From a virus, in the IMG/VR virus record IMGVR_UViG_3300045934_000031, positions 1-38,928 of that record: a stretch of 38,928 nucleotides of DNA. One strand, 5' to 3'. Shown piece by piece: positions 36,415-38,928 of this stretch. The notes under the pieces are model-generated. The model was not told where the DNA came from. It worked only from the letters and a program-made list of their open reading frames with translations, and did not search any database. Numbering within the stretch: position 1 is the first letter of the stretch; each line of letters starts with the position of its first letter. A program made the translations under genes and the position numbers.

Positions 36415-38399
36415 TAGAGTAACACCGGCATATCATCGCCATTGCTAAATTCGCCAGTGGTCTCGTCGCCAAGGTAGCCATATATTTTCTGGTCTGAACT
36501 TGCAGTTAACCATGAAGGTAGAATGTCATAAGTAATGCTACTCTCTGTAGTCCAGACTGTATTTGCAACGTCAACTGTAGTCGCAGTAACCGCAGTAATT
36601 TTGTTGTGGCTTATGTTTAATCCGGTCTTAAGCCTAATAATATCATTTACGACAACGCCGGCGGTGATCAAAGATCCAGGCCCGCCGGTAATTGTAATGG
36701 TGTTATCAGTATTGACAACGCCGGCAGTACCGCTACTCGCGCGCACGCGTGATGATTCGTCGTCAAGGAAAAACCCGTCATCAGTTAATGCCTCCACATC
36801 GATAGCTCTTATATCGATTTCACCATTCATTGGATTAATGACATGCTCGATAACCTCAACGTTTTGATCGTCGATAGCTACCCCGGCCGGGCCGTTCGCA
36901 TGGGTAATGCCGATTTGATCAGCTAGATCGACTAGCGCGCCCTGCAAGCCGGTTCTGAAGCGATAATGCGGCACTGGTTGTTTAAATTGGAATATAAGCC
37001 GTTGAGCTACATCAGATGCAGAATCGCTATCAGCCCAATTCGCTTGCAACACGAAAAGCTTTTCTTCAAACCGAGCGATTGACTCAGCGTCGTCAAAAAA
37101 CTCCGATTTAAAGAAACTCTTTTTTGCTTGATGAAAGTGAGAAAGGTAGTTACACTTATTGATTATTTGCGTGTCTTGAGCTCCTTCGATATTGCTATCA
37201 TGATCAATTGCAAATGAGCCTGCAAATATATCTCTTGCTTCATCGAATTTCTTAACTGTCTGGCCAAGCGGAGCCGGTGCAAAAATACTAGCACCAACGT
37301 TACCATCTTTGGTTATGAACATTCTGATATTAAATGATCGGCATAAATCTTGTAATAATTCAGCCGAGGTTCTTTTGTCGGTGTATCCGCCAATTACCGT
37401 ATAGATTCTGGCGTCTGCTATGTCGGTTGATGTATTAAATGAAGTGGAATCGATTAGCGGATTACCAAGATAGTTCGACAAAATATCATTAAGAACGTCA
37501 ATAGGATTAGTCATAACCGTTCCATCAGCATTCATACGACCCTGTACGTTAACGGTAACTAAACCGAGACTGCCACCGTCGAGCACATTCGTGCTGAATT
37601 GGGCATCAGTAAATTCGATGTATGCCATTTCGCTACCGTTAATAATACCACTCGTTACCGGCGTATAGTGAGTAACTGCCGTCAACAGAGATGATCCAGT
37701 GCTTTTGGTAACATATACTTGATCTATTGATTTCACTGCATGGCGAGCAATTAAGAATTTTTTCGTCCCAATTCCATTGTTAATATAAAGAGTAGGAAAG
37801 GCCCCCCGGTCGCGGTTGTCATCAGAATTAGTAACCGAATGCGTCCCGTAACATAATGGCAAAGGCAACCCTCGATGCCCAGCGTAAGAATTTGGAAAAT
37901 CAGTTTCATTTAGATCCCCAACTAAAGGAAATTCTGGAATATCAAAAAGCTTATCTTTGAGCGTGATTTGCAAAGTAAAACCACTTATGGCATAATTATC
38001 GATTATGCCTCGGCTTATTTCTTGAAAAGTACCAAGCGTCATATTCTCCGAACCTATCTTTATTGAAACACTCGAACCTTTAAGATTGGCCGTTTTAAGT
38101 GAGTAGATTTGATCCGTATCTGATAAAACGATTTCGACGGTTGACGATTGGAATATCCCGGTTGTTTTCTGCAATACTCGTCGTACTGCACCAACATTGA
38201 TCATCTTGCCGTCGTATAACGCTTGAACATAGCGAGCGGTGCCATTACTGATATATAATTTTTCACCGTCCGGCTCTAAAGTTATTTCAATTAGAGTAAT
38301 TATGCCGACTTGGAATTTGCTGAAGTCATTGAATAGAGTATGGCCGCCGCCATAAGTATAAAAACCGTAAGTGGCCAAACCGTATGGCCGACTTCCCAT
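36414..38399 (-). CDS. Tail tip / baseplate hub protein (661 aa)
   Basis: Protein of 661 aa starting MGSRPYGLATYGFYTYGGGH. Early beta-domains (ITLIEITLEPDGEKLYISNG, VEIVLSDTDQIYSL, then GIIDNYAISGFTLQITLKDK) resemble hub proteins of Mu-like siphoviruses such as B3-type phages. The middle has HRGLPLPLCYGTHSVTNSDD and a hydrophilic region with RTSAELLQDLCRSFNIRMFI. The C-terminus ends in TGEFSNGDDMPVLL. The ATG follows directly after the stop of the gene across the join. It should hold the tip of the tail and the fibres. Confidence 0.7.
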   Translation of the reverse strand: MGSRPYGLATYGFYTYGGGHTLFNDFSKFQVGIITLIEITLEPDGEKLYISNGTARYVQALYDGKMINVGAVRRVLQKTTGIFQSSTVEIVLSDTDQIYSLKTANLKGSSVSIKIGSENMTLGTFQEISRGIIDNYAISGFTLQITLKDKLFDIPEFPLVGDLNETDFPNSYAGHRGLPLPLCYGTHSVTNSDDNRDRGAFPTLYINNGIGTKKFLIARHAVKSIDQVYVTKSTGSSLLTAVTHYTPVTSGIINGSEMAYIEFTDAQFSTNVLDGGSLGLVTVNVQGRMNADGTVMTNPIDVLNDILSNYLGNPLIDSTSFNTSTDIADARIYTVIGGYTDKRTSAELLQDLCRSFNIRMFITKDGNVGASIFAPAPLGQTVKKFDEARDIFAGSFAIDHDSNIEGAQDTQIINKCNYLSHFHQAKKSFFKSEFFDDAESIARFEEKLFVLQANWADSDSASDVAQRLIFQFKQPVPHYRFRTGLQGALVDLADQIGITHANGPAGVAIDDQNVEVIEHVINPMNGEIDIRAIDVEALTDDGFFLDDESSRVRASSGTAGVVNTDNTITITGGPGSLITAGVVVNDIIRLKTGLNISHNKITAVTATTVDVANTVWTTESSITYDILPSWLTASSDQKIYGYLGDETTGEFSNGDDMPVLL

Positions 38400-38928
38400 T
38401 TATTTATACTCCAATAATTGTTCTTGCCACCTTAGCAATCTAAATACAGCGGTATCAGAGGCGCTTGTAACACGCATCCAAATGGTCTTTGGAGTGATGA
38501 TCGGTATGCGTGGTTGTATTATATCGGCATTTGTAACCGTGGTGCTGCCGGCATTGCAAAAGTTTAATTCATTTGCGGCTGCCGAAGTGGAGCTGAAAAA
38601 CATATCGTCGCCGGCGGCAAGAATGGCGGTAAATAATCCTCGTCCCCATACCTCTTTGGCTTTGCTCGAACAAATCAAAGTTTTTGAAGTGAGGGTTGTA
38701 TCGCTACTAGTTACATCTAAACCAGCCTCACTGGTTAGAGTTGAATAAATGCCATTGAAATAATTGAATACTGCAACTGCCGAGGATGCAATGGTATTGA
38801 ATGAGCCGAGCCATGACCAGCTAGAAAATCCACTTGGTCCAGTATCAGGGTCGCTTACTGAGCAAACCACATCGAACGTAAAACCGCTAGTAGGCGGTAT
38901 GGCGTAAAGATAATATGTTGTGTTGGCT
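38400..38928 (-). CDS. Tail protein, C-terminal part (continuation of the gene at 1-831)
   Basis: The frame is open from the right end of the contig (the last 127 bases repeat bases 1-127) to the TAA at 38402-38400. Counting the join once, 133 residues lie here and 277 at 831-1, giving 410 aa. This part includes SAVAVFNYFNGIYSTLTSEA and ends LRWQEQLLEYK. Its stop is immediately followed by the hub ATG. A start at 38870 within the repeat is an artefact of the contig edge. Confidence 0.85.
   Translation of the reverse strand, partial: ANTTYYLYAIPPTSGFTFDVVCSVSDPDTGPSGFSSWSWLGSFNTIASSAVAVFNYFNGIYSTLTSEAGLDVTSSDTTLTSKTLICSSKAKEVWGRGLFTAILAAGDDMFFSSTSAAANELNFCNAGSTTVTNADIIQPRIPIITPKTIWMRVTSASDTAVFRLLRWQEQLLEYK
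38802..38928. repeat. Terminal direct repeat, copy 2
   Basis: Exact copy of bases 1-127. See copy 1; the overlap should be removed when the circle is closed. Confidence 0.93.

Noticed and set aside
1-38928. CRISPR arrays, insertion sequences and tRNA genes
   Set aside because: I looked for regularly spaced repeats, transposase motifs with terminal inverted repeats and cloverleaf patterns and saw none; the only tandem array-like DNA is the short repeats described above.

Overview
This window is a complete double-stranded DNA phage genome. The first 127 bases (1-127) recur exactly as the last 127 (38802-38928), so the contig closes into a circle of about 38,801 unique bp, and one tail gene runs across the join (831 down to 1, then 38801 down to 38400). 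Every gene I accept is on the minus strand, so transcription runs from high to low coordinates. Many genes overlap by 1-4 bases (ATGA, TAATG, GTGA junctions). I saw no integrase, repressor, transposase, DNA polymerase or tRNA. A Gram-negative host is suggested by four clear lipoprotein signal peptides (with a fifth borderline), two Sec-type secreted proteins and a spanin-like overlapping gene pair. I cannot name the host.

Early region (27,562 down to about 15,140). A strong sigma70-type promoter (TTGACA-17-TACTAT, 27595-27623) follows a GC-rich hairpin that ends the late unit. The early genes encode small lipoproteins, a DnaD/O-like replication initiator with iteron-like repeats inside the gene (candidate origin), a helicase-loader-like zinc protein broken by a perfect 40-bp tandem duplication, a Sak4-like RecA-fold ATPase, a ribbon-helix-helix protein and a winged-helix protein. 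Next comes an unusual run of exported proteins: two lipoproteins with degenerate Nudix-like folds, a tandem pair of secreted RCEC paralogues and a Cys-containing exported protein. A YiiX-like permuted papain-fold protein, an HNH endonuclease, small coiled-coil or zinc proteins and a beta-helix protein complete the region.

Head and tail assembly (15,122 down to 1 and on across the join to 34,693). TerS and TerL overlap by 104 bp. They are followed by a Mu gp29-like portal fused to a gpF-like head morphogenesis domain, a Mu I-like protease with an internal scaffold start, a DUF2190-like decoration protein, a gpT-like major capsid protein, gp36, gpG and gp37-like connector/completion proteins, a tail tube protein, tail chaperones joined by an A9 slippery -1 frameshift, a tape measure, a distal tail protein, a tail protein across the join, a large hub protein and three tandem paralogues of about 190 aa. 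The head is Mu-like, the tail appears long and non-contractile (no sheath gene seen), and there is no transposition module.

Lysis and fibre region (34,634 down to 27,759). This holds a coiled-coil/TM protein, an M15 peptidase endolysin, an i-spanin-like protein overlapping a second exported protein, a two-TM holin candidate and a RusA-like resolvase. After these come fibre or baseplate accessory proteins, among them a 440-aa protein whose 38-residue repeats are identical in protein but almost completely recoded in DNA.
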